DNA from: Palaeococcus pacificus DY20341
GTDB lineage: Archaea > Methanobacteriota_B > Thermococci > Thermococcales > Thermococcaceae
Length of the DNA: 64,000 nt
Direction: 5' to 3'
Assembly (NCBI RefSeq): GCF_000725425.1
Contig: NZ_CP006019.1
Coordinates: forward strand, 806,001-870,000
Positions 16,179-24,792 of the stretch are shown in pieces. The notes below the pieces were generated by a model. The model was not told the origin of the DNA and made no database searches. It worked only from the letters and a program-made list of their open reading frames with translations. The position numbers and the translations under genes were made by a program. How positions within the stretch are numbered: the first letter of the stretch is position 1; every line of letters begins with the position of its first letter.

Positions 16179-17690
16179 ATGAAATTGAGAAGTAAAATAT
16201 TGGAAATCAATCCCGGCAAGCCTATAGTATTTATAAATGAAAAAGATGCAAAAGCCGCTAAAATACACCCAACAGACTTAGTAAAGCTTGAAATAGGGAA
16301 AAGGGCCATTTACGGAGAGGCTGCCATAGATAATGTAAACATAAAGCCTGGAGAAATTGGGTTAAGTGGAGAGTTCTTAAGTATTAACATTTCTCAAGGA
16401 GAGCTTATTGAAGTGGTTCCTGCTGCAACTCCCGAAAGCGTGCGCTACATCAAAAAGAAGATGAAGGGAGAAAAGCTGAAGAAAGTTGAAATTGAGAGCC
16501 TCATAAAGGATATAGTCGATAGAAAGCTGAGGGATATAGAAATAAGTGCATTTGTAACGGCTTTAGAAATACACGGGTTAGATATGGACGAAACGGCTTC
16601 TCTGACTATAGCTATGGCTGAAACTGGAGATATGCTTGATATAGATAGGAAGCCAATTATGGATGTTCACAGCATAGGAGGCGTTCCGGGGAACAAAACA
16701 AACATGATAGTCGTCCCTATAGTCGCTGCTGCTGGGCTTACAATTCCAAAAACCTCATCTAGGGCAATAACAAGTGCTGCTGGAACTGCGGATGTTATGG
16801 AAACATTGGCAAACGTCACTTTTAGCTTAGATGAGATAAAGAGGATAGTTGAAAAAGTCGGAGGATGCTTGGTTTGGGGAGGTGCACTAAACCTAGCGCC
16901 CGCCGATGACTTAACCATCCATGTGGAGAGAGCATTAAGTGTCGATCCTACCGGCCTAATGCTGGCCAGCATAATGTCGAAGAAGTACGCCATGGGCGCC
17001 CAGTATGTTTTAATCGATATTCCAACCGGTAAGGGTGTTAAAGTGGAAAACTTAGATCAAGCCCGTTCATTGGCAAAGGACTTTATCGAGCTTGGAAAGC
17101 GTTTGGGGCAGTACGTCGAGGTCGCGATAACCTATGGAGGACAACCTGTTGGCCACATGGTCGGGCCTGCTTTGGAGGCAAGAGAGCTTATGGAAACTCT
17201 AATAAGTGGCAAAGGGCCTGGAAGCCTCGTAGAGAAGGCCACTGGTTTGGCGGGCATAATCCTTGAGATGGGGGGTGTTGCACCCGCTGGAATGGGTAAA
17301 AAGATGGCACGTGAAATACTTGAGAGCGGAAAAGCCTATGAGAAGATGAAAGAAATAATCGAGGCCCAAGCCGGCGACCCCAACATTAAGCCTGAGGACA
17401 TACCCATCGGCGATAAGACATACACATTTGTGGCTCCAACGAGCGGTTACATCACAGGTATAGATAATAGGGCTATAACGGCTATAGCTAGGCAAGCTGG
17501 AGCACCTGAGGACAAAGGAGCTGGACTTAAGCTTTACGTTAAAGTGGGAGAGAAGGTCAAGGAAGGAGATCCTCTCTTCACAATCTACGCGGAGAGCGAA
17601 ACTAGACTGGATCAAGCTATAGTCGTTGCGAGAAGGAGTGAGCCAATAAAAATAGAAGGAATGGTTCTTCAGAGGATAGGCAACATCTGA
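16179..17690 (+). CDS. deoA: AMP phosphorylase
   Basis: A 503-residue archaeal AMP phosphorylase that converts nucleoside 5'-monophosphates plus phosphate to base and ribose 1,5-bisphosphate. ATG 16179 follows GAGGGGTGA. A specific N-terminal domain (~80 residues) precedes the thymidine-phosphorylase-like core ([62 protein letters not shown]). The length is typical of the AMP phosphorylase branch rather than of bacterial DeoA. It feeds the R15P isomerase encoded at 34.6 kb and then type III RuBisCO (not in the window), an AMP-salvage route into 3-phosphoglycerate. Confidence 0.96.
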   Translation: MKLRSKILEINPGKPIVFINEKDAKAAKIHPTDLVKLEIGKRAIYGEAAIDNVNIKPGEIGLSGEFLSINISQGELIEVVPAATPESVRYIKKKMKGEKLKKVEIESLIKDIVDRKLRDIEISAFVTALEIHGLDMDETASLTIAMAETGDMLDIDRKPIMDVHSIGGVPGNKTNMIVVPIVAAAGLTIPKTSSRAITSAAGTADVMETLANVTFSLDEIKRIVEKVGGCLVWGGALNLAPADDLTIHVERALSVDPTGLMLASIMSKKYAMGAQYVLIDIPTGKGVKVENLDQARSLAKDFIELGKRLGQYVEVAITYGGQPVGHMVGPALEARELMETLISGKGPGSLVEKATGLAGIILEMGGVAPAGMGKKMAREILESGKAYEKMKEIIEAQAGDPNIKPEDIPIGDKTYTFVAPTSGYITGIDNRAITAIARQAGAPEDKGAGLKLYVKVGEKVKEGDPLFTIYAESETRLDQAIVVARRSEPIKIEGMVLQRIGNI

Positions 17691-17700
17691 TTGTTTTACT

Positions 17701-18261
17701 TTATTTTTTCCATGGATTAAAACCTAGCTTTTGAAGTTCGAGTATGACCTGCATGGGGAGTCCCATGACGTTGTAGTAATCCCCCTTTATCCACTCTATC
17801 AAAAGCCCACCTTTCCCTTGAATGCCATAGGCTCCTGCTTTGTCCAAAGGTTCCCCTGTCTTTACATAAGCGTTAATCTCTTCCTCGCTTAGCTCTCTAA
17901 ACTTTACTTCAGTAATTACAGCATTGGAAATTTCATCCCCTTCATGAATTATGCAGTATCCTGTTATCACCACATGGGTCTTTCCACTAAGCTCTTTTAG
18001 CATTATTTTGGCTTCTTCCTCGTTTTTTGGCTTTCCAAGCACTTCATCGCCTAAAACTACTATTGTATCTGCTCCAATTACTGTGCCTTTTTCTCTTGAA
18101 TAGACGTCCCAAGCTTTTTTCCTCGCCACCTCTATTGCGTGCTCTCGTGGACTTAATGCGTCGCTCTCTTCGCTTACTTTGCTCGGGATGATTTTGAAGT
18201 CTTTAAAGAACTTTCCCAAAATTTCCCTTCTTCTTGGACTCTTTGAGGCTAATATGATCAT
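17701..18261 (-). CDS. maf: Maf-like nucleotide pyrophosphatase
   Basis: A 186-residue Maf/HAM1-fold house-cleaning NTP pyrophosphatase. Motifs are ILASKSPRRREIL at the N-terminus, the acidic site EESDALSPREHAIEVARKKA, GADTIVVL and GYCIIHEGDE. Maf proteins hydrolyse dTTP/UTP or modified nucleotides to monophosphates. The length matches the family. It is convergent with AMP phosphorylase (10-bp gap) and probably monocistronic. Confidence 0.92.
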   Translation of the reverse strand: MIILASKSPRRREILGKFFKDFKIIPSKVSEESDALSPREHAIEVARKKAWDVYSREKGTVIGADTIVVLGDEVLGKPKNEEEAKIMLKELSGKTHVVITGYCIIHEGDEISNAVITEVKFRELSEEEINAYVKTGEPLDKAGAYGIQGKGGLLIEWIKGDYYNVMGLPMQVILELQKLGFNPWKK

Positions 18262-18379
18262 GCAATCACCCCATGATTTTTTGAGTTGTTTAGATTTTGA
18301 GCTTAAGACTTTTGAGGTTGTGATAACAATATTTAAAAAGGAAAAAATTTAAATAGCCATCGCGCATTTGCCTATTCGA

Positions 18380-18397
18380 AAGCTTCATTAGAAGCTT
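18380..18397 (+). promoter_or_regulatory. 5'-leader hairpin of the L7Ae mRNA
   Basis: AAGCTTC (18380-18386) and GAAGCTT (18391-18397) form a perfect 7-bp hairpin with an ATTA loop. It is flanked by GA-rich sequence (CGA before, AGATGA after). A TATA element at ~18344-18354 puts transcription start near 18375, so the hairpin is at the 5' end of the leader. L7Ae is known in other archaea to bind a kink-turn in its own mRNA leader. The flanking GA steps are suggestive, but a clean k-turn could not be drawn. Confidence 0.4.
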
Positions 18398-18429
18398 AGA
18401 TGAACGATGAAAATTTGGAGGGATGTGAG

Positions 18430-18801
18430 ATGGCAAAGCCAAGTTACGTAAAGTTTGAGGTTCCAAAGGAGTTGGCTGACAAGGCTTTAGAGGCAGTTGA
18501 GCTCGCAAGGGACACCGGAAGGATTAGGAAGGGTACAAACGAGACCACAAAGGCTATTGAGAGGGGTCAAGCTAAGCTCGTCGTCATAGCTGAGGACGTT
18601 GACCCAGAGGAGATCGTTGCACACTTACCACCACTATGTGAAGAGAAGGAAATCCCATACATCTATGTCCCAAGCAAGAAGGAGCTTGGTGCTGCTGCTG
18701 GTATTGAGGTTCCATCAGCTAGTGTTGCTATCATTGAGCCCGGAAAGGGTAGGGAATTAGTTGAGGACATTGCAGCTAAGGTTAGGGAGCTCGCCAAGTG
18801 A
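18430..18801 (+). CDS. rpl7ae: ribosomal protein L7Ae
   Basis: A 123-residue kink-turn-binding protein that is part of the large ribosomal subunit, C/D and H/ACA sRNPs and RNase P. ATG 18430 follows GGAGGGATGTGAG. Motifs are [55 protein letters not shown] (RNA-binding NETTK and LPPLC) and [11 protein letters not shown]. It heads a run of ribosomal genes. With Nop5 and fibrillarin (33-34 kb) and the three C/D sRNA candidates, it completes the methylation RNP set in this window. Confidence 0.97.
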   Translation: MAKPSYVKFEVPKELADKALEAVELARDTGRIRKGTNETTKAIERGQAKLVVIAEDVDPEEIVAHLPPLCEEKEIPYIYVPSKKELGAAAGIEVPSASVAIIEPGKGRELVEDIAAKVRELAK

Positions 18802-18886
18802 GCTCCTTCTTATCCTTTCACCTTAGGGAAAAGCTTAAGTTGAGGGGCGAGATTTTTAATTTATAACTTTCATTGAGGTGTGAGAA

Positions 18887-19096
18887 ATGGCAGACGAAGG
18901 ATACCCATCTGAGGTTATTGAGATCATTGGAAGGACAGGAGTCACGGGTGGCGTTACTCAAGTTAAGGTTAGGGTTCTTGAAGGAAGAGACAAGGGTAGA
19001 GTTATCAGGAGAAACATTAAGGGCCCAGTTAGGGTTGGAGACATCGTCATCCTTAGAGAAACAGAAAGAGAAGCTAGAGAAATTAGGAGGAGATGA
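18887..19096 (+). CDS. rps28e: ribosomal protein S28e
   Basis: A 69-residue small-subunit protein with an OB fold: [65 protein letters not shown]. Length and sequence are typical of archaeal S28e. ATG 18887 follows GAGGTGTGAGAA, and a TATA-like element (GATTTTTAATTTATAA) lies at ~18850. It ends 3 bp before the L24e start. Confidence 0.97.
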   Translation: MADEGYPSEVIEIIGRTGVTGGVTQVKVRVLEGRDKGRVIRRNIKGPVRVGDIVILRETEREAREIRRR

Positions 19097-19098
19097 GC

Positions 19099-19305
19099 AT
19101 GGCAAGATGGAATGTTTGCTCATACTGTGGCAAAGAGTTCGAGCCAGGAACAGGCAAAATGCTCGTGAGGAACGATGGAAGAGTTTTCTTATTCTGCTCC
19201 GGCAAGTGCGAGAAGTACTTCCTAATGGGTAAGAACCCAAGAAAGCTCAAGTGGACAAAGGCCTTCGAAGAAGCAAGAATGCAAAGGGCAAAGAGAAAGA
19301 AGTGA
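19099..19305 (+). CDS. rpl24e: ribosomal protein L24e
   Basis: A 68-residue large-subunit protein with a treble-clef zinc finger: [15 protein letters not shown] ... CSGKCEKYF provides four cysteine ligands. ATG 19099 is chosen because [11 protein letters not shown] is the conserved N-terminus; the in-frame ATG 19093 overlaps the S28e stop. The basic C-terminus ([12 protein letters not shown]) contacts rRNA. It is co-transcribed with S28e. Confidence 0.97.
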   Translation: MARWNVCSYCGKEFEPGTGKMLVRNDGRVFLFCSGKCEKYFLMGKNPRKLKWTKAFEEARMQRAKRKK

Positions 19306-19488
19306 TTCCTCTCTCTATCTTATTATTCTTGGTTCTCTTATTTTCAAGATGCCTATGTGTTTCTATTCCATCCCATAGAAGATTTTGCACTCGTGGAGAT
19401 AACTAAGGCTGAGTGAATCAAAGGCATCCCTTTAATCTTTTCCGCAAACCTTTTTTATTCGCCATTCATATTTATTTTGGTGTTGCCA

Positions 19489-20010
19489 ATGAGAAAGATA
19501 GAGCGCACTTTAGTTATAATAAAGCCCGATGCCGTTGTTAGGGGCCTAATCGGTGAAATAATCAGCCGTCTTGAAAAGAAAGGGCTTAGAATCGTTGGAA
19601 TGAAGATGATACACATTGATAGAGAGCTGGCTGAAAAGCACTATGCAGAGCACAAAGGGAAGCCATTCTTTGAGCCCCTCATCGATTACGTAACTAAAGC
19701 ACCGAGCGTCGTCATGGTCGTTGAAGGCAGGTATGCAATAAGTGTTGTAAGAAAGATGGCTGGAGCAACTGACCCCAAAGATGCCGAGCCGGGAACAATT
19801 AGAGGGGACTATGGCCTCGATGTTGGCGATGCCATCTACAACGTCATACATGCTTCAGACAGTGAAGAAAGTGCTAAGAGGGAGATTGAGCTTTACTTTA
19901 AAGACGAAGAGCTCCACGAGTACTGCAAAGCTGCCGAGTGGTTCTATCACTCTCACTGGGACAAGGATAAAGGCGAGTATCTTGACTCTACAAGATGCTT
20001 GGATGTTTAG
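19489..20010 (+). CDS. ndk: nucleoside diphosphate kinase
   Basis: A 173-residue NDK that balances NTP/NDP pools. ATG 19489 follows [26 protein letters not shown] is the canonical start. The active-site histidine is H121 in [12 protein letters not shown]. The protein is longer than the ~150-residue bacterial form through an insertion near residues 80-110 and a C-terminal extension ([30 protein letters not shown]), as in other Thermococcales. In this order the S28e-L24e-NDK-aIF5B string is a common archaeal translation cluster. Confidence 0.97.
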   Translation: MRKIERTLVIIKPDAVVRGLIGEIISRLEKKGLRIVGMKMIHIDRELAEKHYAEHKGKPFFEPLIDYVTKAPSVVMVVEGRYAISVVRKMAGATDPKDAEPGTIRGDYGLDVGDAIYNVIHASDSEESAKREIELYFKDEELHEYCKAAEWFYHSHWDKDKGEYLDSTRCLDV

Positions 20011-20082
20011 CCTCTTCTTTCCCAAACTTTTAAAAATCTAGTTTTTTAGTTAAGCTTAGTTAAGATTATAGGGAGTGATACT

Positions 20083-21876
20083 ATGAAAAAGATTAGGCAA
20101 CCAATTATAGCGGTTCTTGGTCATGTAGATCACGGAAAGACTACAATGCTCGATAGAATCCGTAAAACAAATGTTGCGAGCAAAGAAGCAGGAGGAATAA
20201 CCCAGCACATCGGAGCCACGGAAGTCCCGATTGAAGTGGTTAAGGAAATTGCAGGCCCCCTTTTAAGCCTTTGGAAAGGTGAGATTAAGCTTCCAGGCTT
20301 GCTCTTTATAGATACTCCGGGACACGAGGCCTTCACGAGCCTTAGGGCGAGAGGAGGTAGCTTAGCCGATTTAGCAATCCTAATCATCGATGTAAATGAG
20401 GGCTTCCAGCCCCAGACGATAGAGAGCATAGAGATTTTGAAGAAGTACAAAACACCCTTCATAGTTGCGGCAAACAAAATTGACAGGATTAAAGGATGGA
20501 AAATCAACGAGAATGAGCCTTTCCTTGTGAACTTCAAGAAGCAAGACCAGAGGGCCCAGCAGGAGCTCGAGACAAAGCTTTGGGAGGTCATTGGAAAGTT
20601 CTATGAAATGGGCTTCCAAGCCAACCGCTTTGACAGAGTGCAGGACTTTACAAAAGAGCTTGCAATAGTACCGATTTCTGCTAAATATGGTATTGGAATT
20701 GCGGAGCTCCTCGTTTTAATAGCGGGACTGGCTCAGAGGTATTTAGAGCAGAAGCTCAAGATTGAGGTTGAAGGACCTGCAAAAGGTACAATACTTGAGG
20801 TTAGGGAAGAGATAGGCCTCGGAACTACAATAGATGTTATAGTCTATGACGGAACCCTCAGAAAAGACGACACCATAGTGGTTGGGGGCAAGGATGAGGC
20901 AATAGTTACAAAAATTAGGGCTTTGCTAAAGCCCAAGCCTCTGGATGAGATTAGAGACCCGAGGTTTAGGTTCGATCAAGTAGATGAAGTTGCTGCTGCT
21001 GCGGGTATTAAGATAGCTGCTCCCGGGTTGGATGGTGCTTTGGCTGGCTCACCTGTGATAGCGGCAAGGAGCGAAGAAGATGTAGAGAAGGCTAAGCAGG
21101 AGATTTTGAGCCAAATAGAGCGCATAAAAATCGAGAGCGGTGAGATAGGCGTTATAGTCAAAGCCGACACTTTGGGAAGCCTTGAAGCCTTAAGCAAGGA
21201 GCTTCAAGAGAAGGACATACCAATAAGAAAGGCAGACGTTGGGGATATAAGCAAGACGGATGTCATGGAAGCTCTGAGCATAAAAGACGAGAATGAGTAT
21301 CTCGGAGTTATCTTTGGTTTCAACGTCAAGGTGAATGAGGACGCAAGGGAGATAGCTGATGCTAGGGGCATTCCAATATTCGTAGGCAACATCATCTATA
21401 AGATTATAGAGGACTATGAAGCTTGGCGCAAAGCGGAAGAAGAGGCTAAAAAGAGGGAGCTCTTGGCTCAAACAAAGTTCCCTGGTGTTATAAAGCTTTT
21501 CCCAGATGAGCGCTACGTCTTTAGGAGAAGCCACCCCGCGATAGTTGGCATCGAGGTTTTAGAGGGCCGCATAAAGCCAGGCTATCCATTAATGAAGCAG
21601 AACGGCGAGAGAGTTGGGGTTATTAAGTCAATAAAGTCAAAGAGCGACTTCATACAAGAGGCAAAGAGGGGCGATCAAGTCGCAATAGCTATAGAAGGCC
21701 CAATAGTCGGAAGACACATCCATCCCGGTGAAATGCTCTATGTTGACCTTTCGAGAGATGATGTGATGAGACTTGTCAAAGAGCTCAGGAACGAGCTCGA
21801 TGAGACAGATATAAGGGCGCTTAAGGAGATTGCGAAGGTTAAGAAGCAAAAAGATCCATTCTGGGCCACCCTTTAA
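20083..21876 (+). CDS. infB: translation initiation factor aIF5B (IF2 homologue), intein-free
   Basis: A 597-residue GTPase that promotes subunit joining. G1 GHVDHGKT (residues 13-20), G3 DTPGHE, G4 NKID, then domain II, domain III and the C-terminal initiator-tRNA-binding domain. ATG 20083 follows GGGAGTGATACT. In several Pyrococcus species the homologue carries an intein in the G1 motif; here G1 is uninterrupted and the length equals the mature factor. An RNase P protein gene follows after 22 bp. Confidence 0.97.
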   Translation: MKKIRQPIIAVLGHVDHGKTTMLDRIRKTNVASKEAGGITQHIGATEVPIEVVKEIAGPLLSLWKGEIKLPGLLFIDTPGHEAFTSLRARGGSLADLAILIIDVNEGFQPQTIESIEILKKYKTPFIVAANKIDRIKGWKINENEPFLVNFKKQDQRAQQELETKLWEVIGKFYEMGFQANRFDRVQDFTKELAIVPISAKYGIGIAELLVLIAGLAQRYLEQKLKIEVEGPAKGTILEVREEIGLGTTIDVIVYDGTLRKDDTIVVGGKDEAIVTKIRALLKPKPLDEIRDPRFRFDQVDEVAAAAGIKIAAPGLDGALAGSPVIAARSEEDVEKAKQEILSQIERIKIESGEIGVIVKADTLGSLEALSKELQEKDIPIRKADVGDISKTDVMEALSIKDENEYLGVIFGFNVKVNEDAREIADARGIPIFVGNIIYKIIEDYEAWRKAEEEAKKRELLAQTKFPGVIKLFPDERYVFRRSHPAIVGIEVLEGRIKPGYPLMKQNGERVGVIKSIKSKSDFIQEAKRGDQVAIAIEGPIVGRHIHPGEMLYVDLSRDDVMRLVKELRNELDETDIRALKEIAKVKKQKDPFWATL

Positions 21877-21898
21877 TTTTAATTCTTTTGGTGAGGAC

Positions 21899-22315
21899 AT
21901 GGCGAGCAAGAAATTTCTCCGAAAAAAGGAACAGCGGGAAAAGAAAACCATAGCGAGGGAGCGCATTGAAATTCTCTTCACATTAGCTGAAAGAGTCTTT
22001 CCATACGACAGAGGATTAGCCAACAGATATGTTGAGATAGCTCTAGCAGTCCAGCAGAAAGCAAAGATTAGGATGCCCCGAAAGTGGAAGAGGAGGTATT
22101 GTAAGAAGTGCCATTCCTTCTTGGTTCCTGGTGTGAATGCTCGTATAAGGCTCAGACAGAAGAGAATGCCTCATGTAGTTGTTAAATGCCTCGAGTGTGG
22201 TCATATTATGCGTTATCCTTACCTTAGAGAAAAGAAGATAAGGCGGAAAGAGCACAGGATTAGTGTTGATAGCAATGGTGAAGAGAAAACCTTTAAAAAC
22301 ACCCAAAGTTTATAA
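21899..22315 (+). CDS. rnp4: ribonuclease P protein component 4 (Rpr2/Rpp21)
   Basis: A 138-residue RNase P subunit for tRNA 5' maturation. ATG 21899 follows GGTGAGGAC. Residues 1-60 form helices that pair with the Rpp29 subunit (RERIEILFTLAERVFPYDRGLANRYVEIALAVQQKAKIRMPRKWKRRYCKKC). The zinc ribbon is CKKC at residues ~66-69 and CLECGH further on. The basic tail is typical. It lies between aIF5B and a CRM RNA-binding protein in a single-strand cluster. Confidence 0.95.
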   Translation: MASKKFLRKKEQREKKTIARERIEILFTLAERVFPYDRGLANRYVEIALAVQQKAKIRMPRKWKRRYCKKCHSFLVPGVNARIRLRQKRMPHVVVKCLECGHIMRYPYLREKKIRRKEHRISVDSNGEEKTFKNTQSL

Positions 22316-22368
22316 ACCTTGTAGCTTCTCCTAAGCGAGAGCGAGAAAATAAGAGAGGTGTGCGAGAG

Positions 22369-22785
22369 ATGGAGAAACGCTTACCCGGAAAAGTGAGAAG
22401 GGCCATGAGGGCCAAATATTATGATATCTCCCCTAAAGCGTGGATTGGAAAGAAAGGGTTTGATGAAGGTGCTATAAATGAAATTACCACCCAGCTAAAG
22501 AAGGATGGTGTAGTAAAAGTTGAAATTAAGAAAGGAGCTCTTATTGCTACTCAAATGGAGCGTGAAGAAATAGCTGCAAAAGTAGCCGAGCTTACGGACA
22601 GCGAGCTCATAGACGTTAGGGGCAAAAGGTTTATATTGTTCCGTCCAAGAGAAGGTTGGGAAAAGTATTTAAAGAGACTTAAGCTTAAGGAACTCTCAAA
22701 GGAAAAGCGGGAAGAAAAGCCCGTTAAAAAGGTCAAGCTCGATATCGCTCAATTTAGGAAAAAATTCAAAAAAGGGAGGGATTGA
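22369..22785 (+). CDS. CRM-domain (YhbY-like) RNA-binding protein
   Basis: A 138-residue protein. ATG 22369 follows GAGGTGTGCGAGAG. Residues ~1-90 form a YhbY/CRM fold (KAWIGKKGFDEGAINEITTQLKKDGVVKVEIKKGALIATQMEREEIAAKVAELTDSELIDVRGKRFILFRP); the GxxG loop is replaced by the GKKG segment. A basic C-terminal extension (~45 residues) follows. CRM proteins associate with pre-ribosomes and introns. The gap to rps19e is 3 bp, supporting a ribosome-linked role. Confidence 0.85.
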   Translation: MEKRLPGKVRRAMRAKYYDISPKAWIGKKGFDEGAINEITTQLKKDGVVKVEIKKGALIATQMEREEIAAKVAELTDSELIDVRGKRFILFRPREGWEKYLKRLKLKELSKEKREEKPVKKVKLDIAQFRKKFKKGRD

Positions 22786-22788
22786 AGG

Positions 22789-23241
22789 ATGGCTACGGTT
22801 TATGATGTTCCCGGTGATTTGCTCGTTGAGAAGGCTGCACAAAAGTTGAAGGAAGTTGAGGCTATTAAGCCACCTGAGTGGGCACCATTCGTTAAGACTG
22901 GCATACACAAGGAGAGGCTTCCAGAGCAGGATGACTGGTGGTATTATAGAGTTGCTTCAGTGTTTAGGAAGGTATATGTTGATGGTCCAGTTGGCATTGA
23001 GAGGCTAAGGACTTGGTACGGAGGCAAGAAGAACAGGGGTCATGCTCCAGAGCGCTTCTACAAGGCTAGCGGAAGCGTAATAAGAAAGGCCCTTCAACAG
23101 CTCGAGGCAGCTGGGTTCATTAAGAAAGTCCCAGGGGAAGGAAGAGTAGTCACCCCACAAGGACAAAGCTTCCTTGATAAGGTTGCCACTGAGCTTAAGA
23201 AGGAGCTTGAGGAAGTTATTCCCGAGCTTAAGAAGTACTGA
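22789..23241 (+). CDS. rps19e: ribosomal protein S19e
   Basis: A 150-residue small-subunit protein: [38 protein letters not shown], then the conserved [58 protein letters not shown]19e is needed for small-subunit maturation. The start follows AAGGATGG closely after the CRM gene. PDCD5 follows, an order shared by many euryarchaea. Confidence 0.97.
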   Translation: MATVYDVPGDLLVEKAAQKLKEVEAIKPPEWAPFVKTGIHKERLPEQDDWWYYRVASVFRKVYVDGPVGIERLRTWYGGKKNRGHAPERFYKASGSVIRKALQQLEAAGFIKKVPGEGRVVTPQGQSFLDKVATELKKELEEVIPELKKY

Positions 23242-23338
23242 GCTTCCTTTATTATCTACCTTTTGAGATTTTTGCCTTAGGAAAAGAATTTTAACTTCTA
23301 AGTTCTAACCTCTTTTAGCGAGAAAAGAGGTGATACTC

Positions 23339-23677
23339 ATGGCTGAGGATATTGAGGAGATTAGGAAAAAAAAGCTTCTTGAGCTTCAAAGGCGCTTAGC
23401 GGAGCAGCAGGCGGCCCAAGAGGAAGCTGCAAGGCGGCAGGCAGAGATGGAAGCTCAAATACAGGCAATATTAAGACAAATACTCACTCCAGAAGCAAGA
23501 GAGAGGCTTTCGAGGGTTAGGCTTGTCAGGCCCGAGCTTGCTCAACAGGTGGAGCTAATCTTAATTCAGCTTTACCAGGCGGGCCAGATAAGGGAGCGCA
23601 TAGACGATGCAAAGCTCAAGAGGATACTAGCCCAGATTGAGGCGAGGACGAGGAGAGAGTTTAGGATTAAGTGGTGA
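23339..23677 (+). CDS. PDCD5-family DNA-binding protein
   Basis: A 112-residue all-helical protein (MAEDIEEIRKKKLLELQRRLAEQQAAQEEAARRQAEMEAQIQAILRQILTPEARERLSRVRLVRPELAQQVELILIQLYQAGQI) typical of archaeal TFAR19/PDCD5 proteins. ATG 23339 follows GAGGTGATACTC. The family binds nucleic acid in vitro and neighbours S19e in many archaea, which suggests a link to translation or chromatin; the exact function is unknown. Confidence 0.93.
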   Translation: MAEDIEEIRKKKLLELQRRLAEQQAAQEEAARRQAEMEAQIQAILRQILTPEARERLSRVRLVRPELAQQVELILIQLYQAGQIRERIDDAKLKRILAQIEARTRREFRIKW

Positions 23678-23684
23678 GCTTTCT

Positions 23685-24293
23685 ATGGAGGTTTATCACT
23701 TTTACAGCGGGGGAAAGGACTCTTCCCTCTCCGCTTATATTCTCGAGAAAATGGGTTATGATGTTAAGCTCATAACAGTTAACTTTGGCCTTCTCGACTC
23801 ATGGCGCTACGCTAAAGAAACTGCTGAAAGATTGGGCTTTAAGCATGAGGTAGTTTTTTTAGACAAGATAATTCTGGAGAAGGCCATGGAAATGTGCATT
23901 AAAGATGGTCACCCGAACAATGCCATCCAGTTCATTCACGAGAGGGCTTTAGAGGAAATTGCAAAACGCGAAAACGTTGAAAGAATAAGCGACGGGACGA
24001 GAAGAGACGATAGAGTCCCCCTTTTAGACCAGAGGAAGACGCGCTCGCTCGAAGATAGATTCAAAGTTCAATACATAAGGCCTCTCCTTGGTTTAGGCTA
24101 CAAAACGATTAGAGAGCTTACGGAAAAGCTCTTCGTTGTTGAGGTTAAGGAGAGCGAGGAGCTTGAAAAGAGCGACTACGAAGTTGAACTCAGGCACCTT
24201 TTGAGAGAAAAAGGCATTGATCCGCTGACTATCTTTCCAAGGCGCCACTATCAGTCGAGGGTCTTGGGGTGGAGGTTAGGGGAACCTTTTTGA
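23685..24293 (+). CDS. PP-loop ATPase (predicted AANH-type)
   Basis: A 202-residue protein. ATG 23685 follows GGTGAGCTTTCT. The N-terminal PP-loop SGGKDSSLSAYILEKMG binds ATP for adenylation, and SDGTRRDDRVPLLDQ is a second conserved segment. It resembles asparagine-synthetase/tRNA-thiolase type alpha-hydrolase folds, but lacks the zinc-binding cysteines of TtuA. A tRNA- or metabolite-modifying activity is likely, with substrate unknown. It starts 7 bp after PDCD5, and the long non-coding repeat region follows. Confidence 0.8.
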   Translation: MEVYHFYSGGKDSSLSAYILEKMGYDVKLITVNFGLLDSWRYAKETAERLGFKHEVVFLDKIILEKAMEMCIKDGHPNNAIQFIHERALEEIAKRENVERISDGTRRDDRVPLLDQRKTRSLEDRFKVQYIRPLLGLGYKTIRELTEKLFVVEVKESEELEKSDYEVELRHLLREKGIDPLTIFPRRHYQSRVLGWRLGEPF

Positions 24294-24333
24294 GCATTTC
24301 TCATAAATTTTAACAGTATGCCTGAGGGAATGT

Positions 24334-24398
24334 AGAATAAGGGATTAACGTAAGGGGCATGAAAAAATGCTGAATGGAGACAGAAAAATGCCCTCATG
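24334..24398 (+). ncRNA. structured repeat unit A (candidate ncRNA)
   Basis: Stem GGGCAT (24355-24360) pairs with ATGCCC (24388-24393), six pairs. An inner GCAT/ATGC hairpin with a GAAAAA loop is an alternative. Shared with unit C are the leader GAATA, the segment GTAAGGGGCA and the 3' ACAGAAAAATGCCC. A TATA-like ATAAATTTTAA lies at ~24303-24313. Transcription and strand are inferred. Confidence 0.45.
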
Positions 24399-24455
24399 TA
24401 TGGGTCATTAAAAAGTGGAATGAGAGTGAATATACTACTCTCAGAAAAGAACGCT

Positions 24456-24517
24456 GAATATGGGGGTAACTTAGGGGGCATGGAAGATGCCAGAAAAGTA
24501 AGACAGAACGTGCCCCC
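24456..24517 (+). ncRNA. structured repeat unit B (candidate ncRNA)
   Basis: The most diverged copy. Stem GGGGGCA (24474-24480) pairs with TGCCCCC (24511-24517), seven pairs; the paired bases differ from units A and C on both sides, which is compensatory change. An inner GGCAT/ATGCC hairpin has a GGAAG loop. It retains GAATA, ACAGAA and the 3' stem. A TATA-like ATTAAAAAG precedes it at ~24407-24415. Confidence 0.45.
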
Positions 24518-24612
24518 AGATGGAAAGGTTTTTAAAAGGGGAATGGGTTGCAGTTTGACCATTCTGGCATCTTTCGGCCTTCCCCTTTACCCCTTCATTT
24601 CAGCGGGATGTC

Positions 24613-24680
24613 AGAATAGGGGGTTAGCGTAAGGGGCACGAAGGAACGCTGAAAACTAACAGAAAAATGCCCCTCGAGGG
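24613..24680 (+). ncRNA. structured repeat unit C (candidate ncRNA)
   Basis: Stem GGGGCA (24633-24638) pairs with TGCCCC (24668-24673). Within it, AGCGT (24625-24629 side) can pair with ACGCT (24646-24650) as an alternative fold. A strong BRE/TATA-like GAAAGGTTTTTAAA at 24523-24536 precedes it by ~80 nt. A near-identical GAAAGGTTTTTAA follows it at 24680-24692. Confidence 0.45.
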
Positions 24681-24792
24681 AAAGGTTTTTAACCTCAACC
24701 TTTTGAATGTGAATGGAAGCAAAGTTTAAATAAGCTCGGACTAAATTGTGCCTTAGATACTTTTCACGTTCACAAGTGAAGGAGGGATTGAC

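Larger units (their letters stand above)
24294..24792. repeat. non-coding region with three tandem diverged copies of a structured unit
   Basis: About 500 bp without a credible gene. It holds three direct, same-orientation copies of a ~62-nt unit: A 24334-24398, B 24456-24517 and C 24613-24680. A and C are identical at 48 of the first 60 positions without gaps. Each unit encloses a G-rich/C-rich stem that is conserved in pairing, and each is followed by an AT-rich TATA-like stretch (24401-24415, 24522-24538, 24678-24692). A 12-nt inverted repeat links unit B (24484-24495) to the B-C spacer (24562-24573). The rpl39e promoter (GTTTAAATA at 24724-24732) closes the region. Confidence 0.75.

Noticed and set aside
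19306-19488. 183-bp gap between rpl24e and ndk examined for a sRNA
   Set aside because: A CTGA and a GATGC occur, but no box C with the right spacing on either strand; only a promoter for ndk is likely.
21190-21534. Antisense frame within aIF5B
   Set aside because: A shadow of a conserved gene; composition is not protein-like.
24251-24632. Open frames of 78-103 codons on both strands in the 24.3-24.6 kb gap
   Set aside because: No ribosome sites, no recognisable protein pattern, and the same DNA shows tandem structured repeats. Antisense reading overlaps the end of the PP-loop gene.
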